From assembly GCF_019056395.1 (NCBI RefSeq), contig NZ_CP077639.1, positions 1,428,001 to 1,492,000 on the forward strand: 64,000 nucleotides of DNA. Reading direction: 5' to 3'. The DNA comes from Terribacillus sp. DMT04 (GTDB lineage: Bacteria; Bacillota; Bacilli; Bacillales; Amphibacillaceae). The position numbers were made by a program, and so were the translations under genes. Positions 6,605-16,160 of the stretch are shown here, one piece after another (position 1 is the stretch's first letter; every line of letters starts with the position of its first letter). Under the pieces are notes generated by a model that had not been told where the DNA came from, did no database searches, and saw only the letters and a list, made by a program, of their open reading frames with translations.

Positions 6605-8311
6605 TTATTTCACAGCTAACTTTTTCACTAAGCTTTCTTCTGGTGTCACGTACAAAGTTTTTTGCTGGTCATACGTTACAAAACCTGGCTTGGCGCCATT
6701 TGGCTTTTTGACATGACGTATAAGCGTATAATCTACTGGTACGGAAGAGGATAGTCTGGACTTACTGAACCAAGCTGCTAATTTAGCTGCTTCTTCTAAT
6801 GTTTCTTCAGAAGGTTTGCTTGATCGGATGATGACGTGGGATCCCGGAATATCCTTTGTATGCAGCCATGTATCTTGTTTGTGCGCAAGCTTCATCGTCA
6901 AGTATTCATTCTGCTTGTTGTTATGTCCGACCAGAATGGCCGTGCCGTCTGTTGCGGTATATGACTCTGGTGTTGGCAAGTTCGGCTTTTTGTTTTTCTT
7001 TTGCTGTGTTTTAGCTTTCAAGTAGCCTTGCTCACGCAGTTCCTCACGAATCTCCTCAACATCCTGCTCTCGCGCACCTTCCACTTGCTGGACGAGCTGA
7101 TCTAGATAGTCGATTTCCGCATTTGTTTTCTCTAGCTCCTGCTCTACCATCGTACGTGACTTTTTCAATTTATTGTATTGCTTGAAATAGCTTTGTGCAT
7201 TTTCGCTAGGTGTTTTGTTTGGATTCAGCTTAATACTTACCTGACTTTGGTCTGGATCGTAATAATCCGTGACGACAGCTTCAGTATCACCTTGCTTGAT
7301 TTGGTGCATATGTGCTGTCAGCAGCTCACCATTTCGCTGGTACGTATCCGCTTCTTCGGATTTTTTTAACGTATTCTCATGAATGGTAAGCTTTCGGATA
7401 TTCTTTTCCCGTTCATTTTTCAAGAAACGAATCAAGTCACCTGCTTGCTGTTTCACGCGGTCGCGCTCTGCTTTCCCGGAATAAAACGCATCGATGAGTG
7501 AGCTCATCGTATCGTAATGTTCCCGAGTCCCTTCAATAGAGGATAAATCCATTACATAGAAATCCTCTTTTTTGCCTTTGAAGTACGTAGGCTCGTAGCT
7601 GTCTTGTTTCATTTTATCAATGAAAGCGGAAAACGCAGCTGCATAAGCTTCCTTATCTCCCATATAAGCTTGTTCCGCGAGTTCGCCTGCTAAAGCAGGA
7701 GATACACCTTGCAGCAGGTTTAAGATCTGCTTGTGCATACGGCCGCTATTGAAATCGAGCTTGCGAGCAAAGTCAGCTGGATCCAGTGTAAATGGATTCA
7801 GCTTCTCCTGACTTGGCGGCAGCTTGTACGTTTGCCCTGGGAGAATCGTACGGTGCCGGTTCACACTTGCGGAGATATGCTTAATGCTGTCGATAATCAT
7901 ATCTGTTTCATTATCTACCAGCATAATATTGCTGTGTTTACCCATGACTTCCATAATAATACGCTTAGAAGTTTTGTCACCGAGTTCATCTTTACTAATA
8001 AAGGTTAGCTGGATGATACGCTCGTTTTCAAATTGCTCTACTTTCTCTAAAAATCCACCTGCCAGATGCTTGCGGAGCAACATACAGAACATCGGAGGAT
8101 TTTGCGGGTTTTGGTAGGTATCATCTGTTATGTGCACGCGTGCGTAACTAGGGTGCGCCGATAATAATAGGGCGTGATTCTTCCCTTGACTGCGGAAAGT
8201 AAGCACGATCTCCGTATCAGTCGGCTGGTATATTTTCGATAGTCGGCCAGTTGATAATGTATGATCCAATTCTCTAGCCATCGCTCTTGTTACTATTCCA
8301 TCAAATGCCAT
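6605..8311 (-). CDS. rqcH: Ribosome quality-control factor RqcH (NFACT protein, YloA)
   Basis: RqcH binds 50S subunits that hold a stalled peptidyl-tRNA and recruits tRNA-Ala to add a C-terminal alanine tail that marks the peptide for degradation. The protein is 568 residues, as in the family. It has an N-terminal NFACT-N domain (about 1-270, with SAHPSYARVHIT and PPMFCMLLRKHL), a long central coiled coil (about 280-440) and a C-terminal NFACT-R domain (about 450-560, GHNNKQNEYLTMKLA and WLHTKDIPGSHVII). The tRNA-contacting pair known as Asp97-Arg98 in B. subtilis reads Glu97-Arg98 here. The start ATG has GAGGTG upstream on the minus strand. It is divergent from yloB, as in B. subtilis. Confidence 0.93.
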   Translation of the reverse strand: MAFDGIVTRAMARELDHTLSTGRLSKIYQPTDTEIVLTFRSQGKNHALLLSAHPSYARVHITDDTYQNPQNPPMFCMLLRKHLAGGFLEKVEQFENERIIQLTFISKDELGDKTSKRIIMEVMGKHSNIMLVDNETDMIIDSIKHISASVNRHRTILPGQTYKLPPSQEKLNPFTLDPADFARKLDFNSGRMHKQILNLLQGVSPALAGELAEQAYMGDKEAYAAAFSAFIDKMKQDSYEPTYFKGKKEDFYVMDLSSIEGTREHYDTMSSLIDAFYSGKAERDRVKQQAGDLIRFLKNEREKNIRKLTIHENTLKKSEEADTYQRNGELLTAHMHQIKQGDTEAVVTDYYDPDQSQVSIKLNPNKTPSENAQSYFKQYNKLKKSRTMVEQELEKTNAEIDYLDQLVQQVEGAREQDVEEIREELREQGYLKAKTQQKKNKKPNLPTPESYTATDGTAILVGHNNKQNEYLTMKLAHKQDTWLHTKDIPGSHVIIRSSKPSEETLEEAAKLAAWFSKSRLSSSVPVDYTLIRHVKKPNGAKPGFVTYDQQKTLYVTPEESLVKKLAVK

Positions 8312-8399
8312 GGTTTCACCTCATTCTCTGCTAGTATAGCATTTTATCGGACAAGCACGCATACATTTACACTAGAAATAAGAGGTGGAGGTATGCAAC

Positions 8400-11048
8400 G
8401 TGCGATGGTATCAATTTTCTGCAGAGGAAACAGCCAAGAAGACAGGATCTAATCCAGAGAAAGGCCTGGCTTCAAAAGAAGTCACACAGCGGCTGAAGCG
8501 GGACGGAAGAAATGAGTGGAAAGAAGAGAAAAGCGTATCTCAGCTGGCGTTATTTCTTGGACAATTCAAAGACTTCATGGTCCTGGTGCTTCTTGCTGCT
8601 ACTGTTATATCAGGAATATTAGGCGAATACATCGATAGCATCGCTATTTTGCTCATCGTCTTTTTAAATGCGCTGATTGGATTCTTTCAAGAAAGAAATG
8701 CCGAGAAATCACTCAGCAAGTTAAAAGAGTTAAATGCGCCATTGGCACGTGTGCTGCGAGACGGTCAATGGACCAGGGTGCCTTCCGCGGAACTGGTCAT
8801 GGGAGATATCGTCTCCCTGACAGCAGGTGATCGGGTGCCTGCTGACTTGCGTTTAATTGCTGTAACGAGTCTGGAGACAGAAGAATCCGCACTAACCGGC
8901 GAATCACTGCCCGTAGCTAAAATGACAGAGCCATTGAACAGAGAAAAGCTTGGTCCGCAAGATCAGGTGAATATTGCGTTTATGAGCTCCCTCGTTACGC
9001 GAGGCAACGGAACAGGCATTGTTATCGGTACCGGCTCGAACACAGCTGTCGGACAAATTGCAGAACTGCTAATTGATACAAAGCGCAAACAAACACCGCT
9101 AGAAAAAAGATTAGAGAAACTTGGTAAGATACTAATTGTTATTGCTTTGCTTTTGACGGCATTAACAGTACTTGCTGGGGTGTACCGCGGCAATCCGCTT
9201 TATGACATGCTGCTTGCTGGAGTGTCGCTTGCGGTTGCTGTTATACCAGAAGGTCTTCCGGCTATCGTGACCGTAGCACTTTCTCTCGGCGTGCAGCGTA
9301 TGATCAAACAAAAAGCCATCGTCAGAAGACTGTCAGCGGTCGAAACGCTTGGTTCAGCAACCGTTATATGTTCCGATAAAACCGGAACACTGACAGAAAA
9401 CCAAATGACAGTAAAAGAAATATTCCTGGGTGGAAACAGCTATACGGTAACCGGCAGCGGGTACGATCCATCTGGTGGATTTTATCGGGACGAAAAGGAA
9501 TCAACGGATAAAGCACTTATCCGCTTTCTTCGCTACGGTGTTCTTGCTAGCCATGCAAAAATGATTCGTAAAAAGAAACGCTGGCTCATTGACGGTGATC
9601 CGACGGAGGGTGCGCTCGTTGTTGCCGGAAAAAAAGCCGGTCTGGATGCTGATAAACTGACAGATTATGAAGTCGTGCATGAAGTACCATTCGATAGTAA
9701 ACGGAAGCGCATGACCGTCCTCATCCGAACGCCAGAAGGAAAGCTGGTCGCCATAACCAAGGGAGCGCCGGATGTTTTAATTGATAAAGCTGTTTATGAG
9801 GAAGTAGACTCCAATAAGAAGCCGCTTGCTGCGAAAGATAAAAAAGTGCTGTACGAGGCCGTCGATCAGATGGCAGCGAAAGCATTGCGCACAATTGCGG
9901 TTTGTATCCGTGAATTTCCAGCTGGGTATGAACCAAAAGAAGAAGAATTAGAGCAGAACATGACATTCGTCGGGCTCAATGGTTTGATTGATCCGCCACG
10001 TCAAGAAGCGATGGATGCGATCATTGATTGCCGAGAAGCAGGCATCAAGACAGTTATGATCACTGGTGATCATGTGAAGACGGCAGCAGCCATCGCCAAG
10101 ATGCTCCATATCTTGCCGGCTGGCGGGAAAGTAGTGGAAGGAAGAGATCTGGATCGTATGTCAGATGAAGAATTGCGTGATGAAGTGGATAGCATGTATG
10201 TCTTCGCGCGTGTGACACCGGAACATAAGCTGCGAATTGTACAAGCATTGCAGCATGTGGGGCATATTGTTGCCATGACAGGCGATGGTGTGAATGACGC
10301 ACCAGCTATCAAAGCAAGTGACATCGGCATCAGCATGGGCATCACAGGCACAGATGTTGCCAAAGAGGCAAGTGGACTTGTGCTAATGGACGATAACTTT
10401 GCCACGATTAAAGCAGCAATTAAGGAAGGCAGAACCATTTATTCGAATATCCGTAAGTTTGTCCGTTATTTACTAGCCTCGAATGTCGGTGAAATACTTG
10501 TCATGCTGTTTGCCATGATCTTAGCTTTGCCTATGCCGCTCGTCCCAATTCAAATTCTTTGGGTGAACTTGGTGACTGATGGGCTGCCAGCCATTGCTCT
10601 AGGAATGGACAAAGCAGAAGATGAAGTAATGAAACAAAAGCCGCGTCATCCGAATGAAGGCATATTTGCCCGCGGACTTGGCACAAAAATCGTCACACGT
10701 GGTATCTTGATCGGCTCGGTCACCATTATTGCTTTCATGCTTATGTACCAAGGTGATCCAGACAATCTTATTTATGCCCAAACAACAGCATTCACAACGC
10801 TCGTAATGGCCCAGCTCATTCACGTTTTTGACTGCCGCAGTGAGAAATCAGTATTTGCCCGCAATCCGCTCGGCAACATCTGGCTTATCGGTGCCGTTCT
10901 TATATCGATGATTCTCCTGCTCGCTGTTATTTATATCACACCACTGCAGCCGATTTTCCATACAACAGACATCCTGCTTCGAGACTGGCTGTTGATTATA
11001 GGATTAAGTGCTGTGCCGACCGTGCTGTTTGGGTTTATAAAGAAATAG
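8400..11048 (+). CDS. yloB: P-type (type IIA) calcium-transporting ATPase YloB
   Basis: Membrane pump expected to export Ca2+ at the cost of ATP. The 882-residue product has the full P2A layout: N-terminal cation ATPase segment, actuator motif TGES (about 166-169), phosphorylation motif DKTGTLT with Asp about 326, nucleotide-binding KGAPDVL, hinge GDGVNDAPAIK, and helices M1-M10 including IPEGLPAIVT in M4 and NLVTDGLPAIALG in M6. I place the start at GTG 8400 because GGAGGT at 8387-8392 is 7 nt upstream; the frame opens at GTG 8385. Sequence is close to B. subtilis YloB, which is linked to spore properties. A terminator follows. Calcium specificity is inferred from the family. Confidence 0.92.
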   Translation: MRWYQFSAEETAKKTGSNPEKGLASKEVTQRLKRDGRNEWKEEKSVSQLALFLGQFKDFMVLVLLAATVISGILGEYIDSIAILLIVFLNALIGFFQERNAEKSLSKLKELNAPLARVLRDGQWTRVPSAELVMGDIVSLTAGDRVPADLRLIAVTSLETEESALTGESLPVAKMTEPLNREKLGPQDQVNIAFMSSLVTRGNGTGIVIGTGSNTAVGQIAELLIDTKRKQTPLEKRLEKLGKILIVIALLLTALTVLAGVYRGNPLYDMLLAGVSLAVAVIPEGLPAIVTVALSLGVQRMIKQKAIVRRLSAVETLGSATVICSDKTGTLTENQMTVKEIFLGGNSYTVTGSGYDPSGGFYRDEKESTDKALIRFLRYGVLASHAKMIRKKKRWLIDGDPTEGALVVAGKKAGLDADKLTDYEVVHEVPFDSKRKRMTVLIRTPEGKLVAITKGAPDVLIDKAVYEEVDSNKKPLAAKDKKVLYEAVDQMAAKALRTIAVCIREFPAGYEPKEEELEQNMTFVGLNGLIDPPRQEAMDAIIDCREAGIKTVMITGDHVKTAAAIAKMLHILPAGGKVVEGRDLDRMSDEELRDEVDSMYVFARVTPEHKLRIVQALQHVGHIVAMTGDGVNDAPAIKASDIGISMGITGTDVAKEASGLVLMDDNFATIKAAIKEGRTIYSNIRKFVRYLLASNVGEILVMLFAMILALPMPLVPIQILWVNLVTDGLPAIALGMDKAEDEVMKQKPRHPNEGIFARGLGTKIVTRGILIGSVTIIAFMLMYQGDPDNLIYAQTTAFTTLVMAQLIHVFDCRSEKSVFARNPLGNIWLIGAVLISMILLLAVIYITPLQPIFHTTDILLRDWLLIIGLSAVPTVLFGFIKK

Positions 11049-11078
11049 TAAGAAGATATAATTACTCCTTTTAAGAAG

Positions 11079-11115
11079 ATCCGGGCTATGATGATATAGG
11101 TCGGATTTTTATTTT
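11079..11115 (+). terminator. Intrinsic terminator of yloB
   Basis: ATCCGGGCTA (11079-11088) pairs with TAGGTCGGAT (11097-11106) with one mismatch and one wobble, followed by TTTTTATTTTG. Confidence 0.75.
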
Positions 11116-11152
11116 GAGTACTTTACACCATTCATAAAGTAATAAGCCTGAC

Positions 11153-11187
11153 AACCTTAATTGCACCCGACACTCATTAAGGTTTTT
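11153..11187 (+). terminator. Second inverted repeat with T-run
   Basis: AACCTTAAT (11153-11161) and ATTAAGGTT (11176-11184) pair perfectly, then the T-run continues. It may back up the yloB terminator or be left from a lost gene. From here to 11392 I see nothing further except A+T-rich sequence leading to the NUDIX gene. Confidence 0.65.
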
Positions 11188-11392
11188 GGTCAACCCATTG
11201 AAAAAGAGAAAGAAACAGAAACATGGAATAGTTTAAACTAGAATATGATGATTTATTAATAATTAAAGCTTATTAAGGTATCTGCTCTAGCATTGGACAC
11301 CCTTATCATAACTCTAAGTTTTTAACTGAAGAACTGAATTAGGAAAAACGTTTAGCGTTAAATAATTAAATAGATTCGGAAGAGGTGAAAGT

Positions 11393-11851
11393 ATGGATTA
11401 TATTAAATGGATTAGAGAAAAAGTTGGTCAGGAAAGAATCTTTTTAAATTTTGCTGGTGGTTGTATCGAAAACGAATATGGAGAAATACTGCTGCAAAAA
11501 AGGAAAGATAAGGAGAAATGGGGTTTTCCAGGTGGTGCTATGGATATTGGAGAATCAGTAGAAGAGACTGTAATTAGAGAAGTAAAAGAAGAGACTGGAT
11601 TAGATGTTAAAGTCGATAAGTTAATTGGTATCTATACAAAATACTTTGATGAGTATCCTAGTGGTGATAAAGCTCAAACAGTTGTATTCTTTTTCAAGTT
11701 ACAGGCTATAGATGGGTCATTAAACATCGAAGACGATGAAACATTGGATTTAAGATTCTTTTCACCTGATAAGATTCCACCGCTGGTTAATAAACAGCAC
11801 GAAGACGCTTTAAAAGATTACCTTAGTAAACAAGAAATCTTTATCAGGTAG
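11393..11851 (+). CDS. NUDIX hydrolase
   Basis: Predicted Mg2+-dependent hydrolase of a nucleoside diphosphate linked to another group; the substrate is not known. The NUDIX box is complete at residues 48-70: Gly48, five residues, Glu54, seven residues, then REVKEETGL with Arg62, Glu63, Glu66, Glu67 and Gly69. The protein is 152 residues. The ATG follows GAGGTG at a good distance. The codons are visibly richer in A and T than those of the core genes around it. It begins an accessory stretch between yloB and yicC, which B. subtilis lacks. Housecleaning of oxidised nucleotides or a role in resistance are both possible. Confidence 0.88.
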   Translation: MDYIKWIREKVGQERIFLNFAGGCIENEYGEILLQKRKDKEKWGFPGGAMDIGESVEETVIREVKEETGLDVKVDKLIGIYTKYFDEYPSGDKAQTVVFFFKLQAIDGSLNIEDDETLDLRFFSPDKIPPLVNKQHEDALKDYLSKQEIFIR

Positions 11852-11936
11852 GATGAGATTTAGTTATAGTCAATCCAAAAGGGTTTTATGGAAAATGTCG
11901 AATAATATAATAATGATTAACAAGGGGTGATGTTAC

Positions 11937-12957
11937 TTGGTCAGTAGTGATATTCTGTCGAAGACTTTCCTGACGTTTGCTGAAAGAGAATGTAAAGGTT
12001 CTAGCTTATTGTACGACTATTTGTCCAGAGAGATTACAAGAGATGATGATATACTCAACATTTGCAGTAATGCACGAGCAGGGCAGCCTGTTCCTAATCT
12101 TCTATTTGGTGCTGTACACTATCTCTTACTAAGGGGGAAGGAGCACCAATTAAATCAGTATTACCAAGCATTGTGGATAAACCGAAAATATACACTGAAT
12201 CATTCGGGTATTTTAAAGAGTTTTGCATCAAATATCGAATGGAAATTGAGTGGATTATTAAAGTTAGACTTGTCCAAACAAACGAAGTACGAAGGTGCGC
12301 ATACCTTTATCCGGCATTTTGTGCAATTTACGAGAAAGCAAAAAAACCATTAGCACTTGTCGAAATTGGCACGAGCGCAGGGTTACGGCTTTTTTGGAAT
12401 AATTACTCTTATTCATGCGGAGATAATCACAGATATGGAGAAAAAGAGTCTAGATTTACTATCTCATCAGAAATAAAAGGAGAAAATATTCCAAAACTCC
12501 ATTCGGCATCTCCGCCAGTCTCCACAAGAATTGGTTTAGACTTAAATATAGTAGATTTAAAAAATGAGGAAGAGTACTTATGGCTAAAATCTTTGATATG
12601 GCCTGAACATAAAGAGAGGTTATTTATGTTTGAAGAAGCTGCAAATTATGAAGGAAAAATCAATCCATCTGATAGAGGAGATGGAATAAACTTATTGCAA
12701 GAATATGCTGAAAATATACCAGATAATAATGCACTTTGTATATTTCATACGCATGTTGCTAATCAAATACCAGTTGGAAGGAGAAAACAACTATTAAAAA
12801 CTGTCGAAGCAATAGGTAAGGATAGAATGTCTTCCATGTTTACAATAACATTCAAGATAGATTTTTACATATGGATTATTATATAGATGGTATTGAGAGT
12901 CAAAATACTATTGCAGAAACCGATGGACATGGTAGATGGTTTGAATGGTTCCGATAA
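11937..12957 (+). pseudogene. DUF2332 family gene broken by two frameshifts
   Basis: Three reading-frame pieces together make one DUF2332 protein. Piece 1 starts at TTG 11937 with AAGGGGTGA upstream and holds the family N terminus (FAERECKGSSLLYDYLS, PNLLFGAVHYLLLRG). Near 12165 the frame slips; piece 2 carries VDKPKIYTESFGYFKEFC, VQTNEVRRC, ALVEIGTSAGLRLFW, STRIGLDLNIVD and CIFHTHVANQIP. Near 12828 it slips again; piece 3 ends with IAETDGHGRWFEWFR and TAA 12955-12957. Each slip fits the loss of one base from a short run (CCC to CC, AAA to AA). The function of DUF2332 is unknown; the GTSAG segment recalls a nucleotide- or SAM-binding loop. Either a real pseudogene or two sequencing errors. 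Confidence 0.8.
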
Positions 12958-13074
12958 CGTAATCTGTCAATTACTCAGTAAGCAGATATAACTTCATAGT
13001 GGATGAAAATATGATAGGGCGTTAGAGTGTAATGAAAATCTTGGACTTTGAAAAGGATAGAGGGAGATAATACA

Positions 13075-13599
13075 ATGATTAAGGGAAAATCTGTGTATTT
13101 AAGGCCTATTAAAGATGAAGATTTAGAAAGTATCTATAAATCATGTCAGGATGAAGAGTTTCTTTTTATGACTGGGACTCGAAAAACGTTTACATTGGAT
13201 GAAATCATCAAAAGTTATAAACAATTTAGCGAAGACCCTACGCGTTATGATTTTGCCATATGTTTATTAAGTAAAAATGAGGTAATAGGTGATTTGGCTA
13301 TACTAGATGTAGATAAAGTCAATCGAAAAGCAGGTTTTAGAATATCGTTACATAATAAAAGTATTATAAATAAAGGTTATGGTACTGAAGCAACTAAGCT
13401 TGCACAAAAATTCACTTTCGAAGAACTTAAACTTAATCGTTTGGAATTAGAAGTATTCTCACATAACACTCGAGGTATAAAAGCGTATAAAAAAGCGGGG
13501 TTTAAAAAAGAAGGAGTGTTAAGGCAATCCCTATTTATGAACGGTACATACTCTGATGAAATCTTTATGGGTATGCTTCAAGAAGAGTATTATAAATAA
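13075..13599 (+). CDS. GNAT acetyltransferase, RimJ/RimL type
   Basis: Predicted N-acetyltransferase of 174 residues that may act on a protein N terminus, an amino sugar or an antibiotic. The opening GKSVYLRPIKDEDLESIY is typical of the RimJ/RimL branch, the acetyl-CoA loop is NKGYGTEATKLAQKF, and AYKKAGFKKEGVLRQS with a closing DEIFMGML completes the fold. The frame is open from 13048, but AGGGAG at 13061-13066 lies 8 nt before ATG 13075, so I use that start. Like the NUDIX and DUF2332 genes it is A+T-rich and accessory. Its exact substrate cannot be read from sequence. Confidence 0.85.
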   Translation: MIKGKSVYLRPIKDEDLESIYKSCQDEEFLFMTGTRKTFTLDEIIKSYKQFSEDPTRYDFAICLLSKNEVIGDLAILDVDKVNRKAGFRISLHNKSIINKGYGTEATKLAQKFTFEELKLNRLELEVFSHNTRGIKAYKKAGFKKEGVLRQSLFMNGTYSDEIFMGMLQEEYYK

Positions 13600-13930
13600 A
13601 GAGTGATCGATACTTATATGATTTTGTTGTGAAGAATCTAATGGAAGATGGCTGCATCAGTATCACATTTTCACCTGAGTTAGTATCAAATTATGTTAAT
13701 GTTCAGCTAAACTTTAATACGGAATGAAGTAGGAAAGATAATTGTCTACTTCTCCAAAAATCAACTTACATATGATTTATAATCGGGTGTATTAGAGTGT
13801 ATTTATCATTTCTGTTTTCATACTTGCCAGCCAAATTATTACATACCTTCTCTCCCCTCCCAGCTCTCAAACACGACAAACACCCTCACATTTGATAAAC
13901 TATAAATACCACGAAACCGGAGGGGTTTTC
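13600..13930. other. Intergenic stretch with a possible gene remnant
   Basis: No gene can be supported. A short open stretch (about 13602-13727, with ATG at 13641) reads as a peptide containing MEDGCISITFSPELVSNY and ends in TGA, but it has no ribosome site and I recognise no family. It may be a decayed fragment. The rest, to the yicC ribosome site GGAGGGG at 13919-13925, shows no hairpin or repeat of note. Confidence 0.35.
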
Positions 13931-14809
13931 TTGACAAAAAGTATGACAGGTTATGGCAGAAGTACAGCTTCAGGGAACAGCCTTACCGTCACAGCAGAAG
14001 TAAAGAGTGTCAATTCCAGATACTTAGACATTAAATATAAGCTTCCAAAAATGGCTGCCTCCTTGGAACATAGTCTTAAAGACCAGCTGCAGCAGGTTGT
14101 TAGCAGAGGAAAGCTTGAACTTACAGTAGATATCGATGGGGAAGGACTGCGTAACAGGGAAATCTCTATTGACTGGGAATTAGCCGAGACATATATGGAT
14201 AAGCTGAAAGCAATACGCAATGCTTTTGGAATGCGCGGGGACATTACCATTGATACACTTCTGGCGCAATCATCCGACATCTTGCTGGAAGAAAAACAGC
14301 CGGAGCTTACAGAACTGCCTGACTTGGTCACCGAGGCGGTGCAAGGTGCGTTGCAATTGTTTATCGAGATGCGGTCAGCTGAAGGAGCAGCACTCGCGAA
14401 AGATATCCGAAACCGAATCGTCGGATTACAGTCGATGCTGCAGGAGCTTAAGGCGTTGCGGCCGCAAGTAATGCTGGCCTATAAAAACCGGGTGGAAGAG
14501 CGGATCAATCATTATGTAGACGGCGGGCTGCCGGAAAACAGCCGCTTGTATCAGGAAATAGCCTTATTAGCTGAAAAAGGTGACATTACGGAAGAAATTA
14601 TCCGGTTAGAAAGTCATGTAGAACAGCTGCACAATAATCTCGATAAAGAAGGTCCGATTGGAAGAACGTGTGATTTCATTTTGCAAGAAATGCAGCGGGA
14701 AGCCAACACCATTGGTTCAAAGTCAACAGATGCTTCCATTAGTGTGATTGTTGTGAGCATGAAATCGGAGCTGGAGAAAATAAAAGAGCAAGTGCAAAAT
14801 ATAGAATAG
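13931..14809 (+). CDS. yicC: YicC-family endoribonuclease (YloC)
   Basis: YicC/YloC proteins are cytosolic endoribonucleases. The product is 292 residues with an N-terminal YicC domain (SMTGYGRS and EVKSVNSRYLDIKYKLP) and the conserved C-terminal DUF1732 part (EEIIRLESHVEQL, GRTCDFILQEMQREANTIGSKS). I choose TTG 13931 because GGAGGGG lies 5 nt upstream and family members usually begin a few residues before SMTG; the frame opens earlier at ATG 13892. It opens the block yicC-remA-gmk-rpoZ, as in B. subtilis. A -10-like TATAAT at 14872-14877 downstream suggests a promoter for the following genes. Confidence 0.92.
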   Translation: MTKSMTGYGRSTASGNSLTVTAEVKSVNSRYLDIKYKLPKMAASLEHSLKDQLQQVVSRGKLELTVDIDGEGLRNREISIDWELAETYMDKLKAIRNAFGMRGDITIDTLLAQSSDILLEEKQPELTELPDLVTEAVQGALQLFIEMRSAEGAALAKDIRNRIVGLQSMLQELKALRPQVMLAYKNRVEERINHYVDGGLPENSRLYQEIALLAEKGDITEEIIRLESHVEQLHNNLDKEGPIGRTCDFILQEMQREANTIGSKSTDASISVIVVSMKSELEKIKEQVQNIE

Positions 14810-14973
14810 TGTTGAGTTTATTATTAAGTATAATTATAATGTATAAGATATAGTTTATTTGATGATAAAGGTATAATGATGATAAATCCTTTTTTATGCA
14901 GAGCGGTTTACATACATTATCGAAATTTTTGAAAGCCGTTCAACAGAGCAGTACAGCAAGGGGGAGAAGCAAG

Positions 14974-15863
<890 letters not shown>

Positions 15864-15864
15864 T

Positions 15865-16062
15865 ATGATGTTAGAACCGTCTATTGACAAATTGCAGGAA
15901 AAAATCAACTCTAAATACACACTGGTTACGTTATCATCACAGCGTGCCCGTCAGATGCAGGTAACGAAAACGACGAAGATTGCGAATCCGAAATCGCATA
16001 AAACCGTTGGTATCGCACTTGAAGAGATTCAAGCTGATCTATTGGAATTCACAGAAGAATAA
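15865..16062 (+). CDS. rpoZ: RNA polymerase omega subunit
   Basis: Omega helps assemble and stabilise RNA polymerase by holding the beta-prime subunit. The protein is 65 residues with the typical core LQEKINSKYTLVTLSSQRARQ and HKTVGIALEEI near the C terminus. GGAGGT at 15851-15856 lies at the end of gmk and serves ATG 15865, with the gmk stop between them. A second ATG at 15868 is possible but less well spaced. A hairpin terminator follows before coaBC. Confidence 0.93.
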   Translation: MMLEPSIDKLQEKINSKYTLVTLSSQRARQMQVTKTTKIANPKSHKTVGIALEEIQADLLEFTEE

Positions 16063-16096
16063 ACGGTGAGGATGCCAGGCGCATCCGATTGAGATG

Positions 16097-16135
16097 CCCT
16101 CGCGTTGGTGAAGACCAAGCGGGGGTTTCTTTCTT
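16097..16135 (+). terminator. Terminator or attenuator between rpoZ and coaBC
   Basis: CCCTCGC and TTGGT (16098-16109, one bulged G) pair with ACCAA and GCGGGGG (16114-16125) around a short loop, followed by TTTCTTTCTT. It would end or weaken the rpoZ transcript before coaBC. Confidence 0.65.
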
Positions 16136-16160
16136 ATTGTAATCAGGAGGGGAAAACGTA

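Noticed and set aside
13602-13727. Short open frame after the third GNAT gene
   Set aside because: No ribosome site and no recognised family; noted only as a possible remnant.
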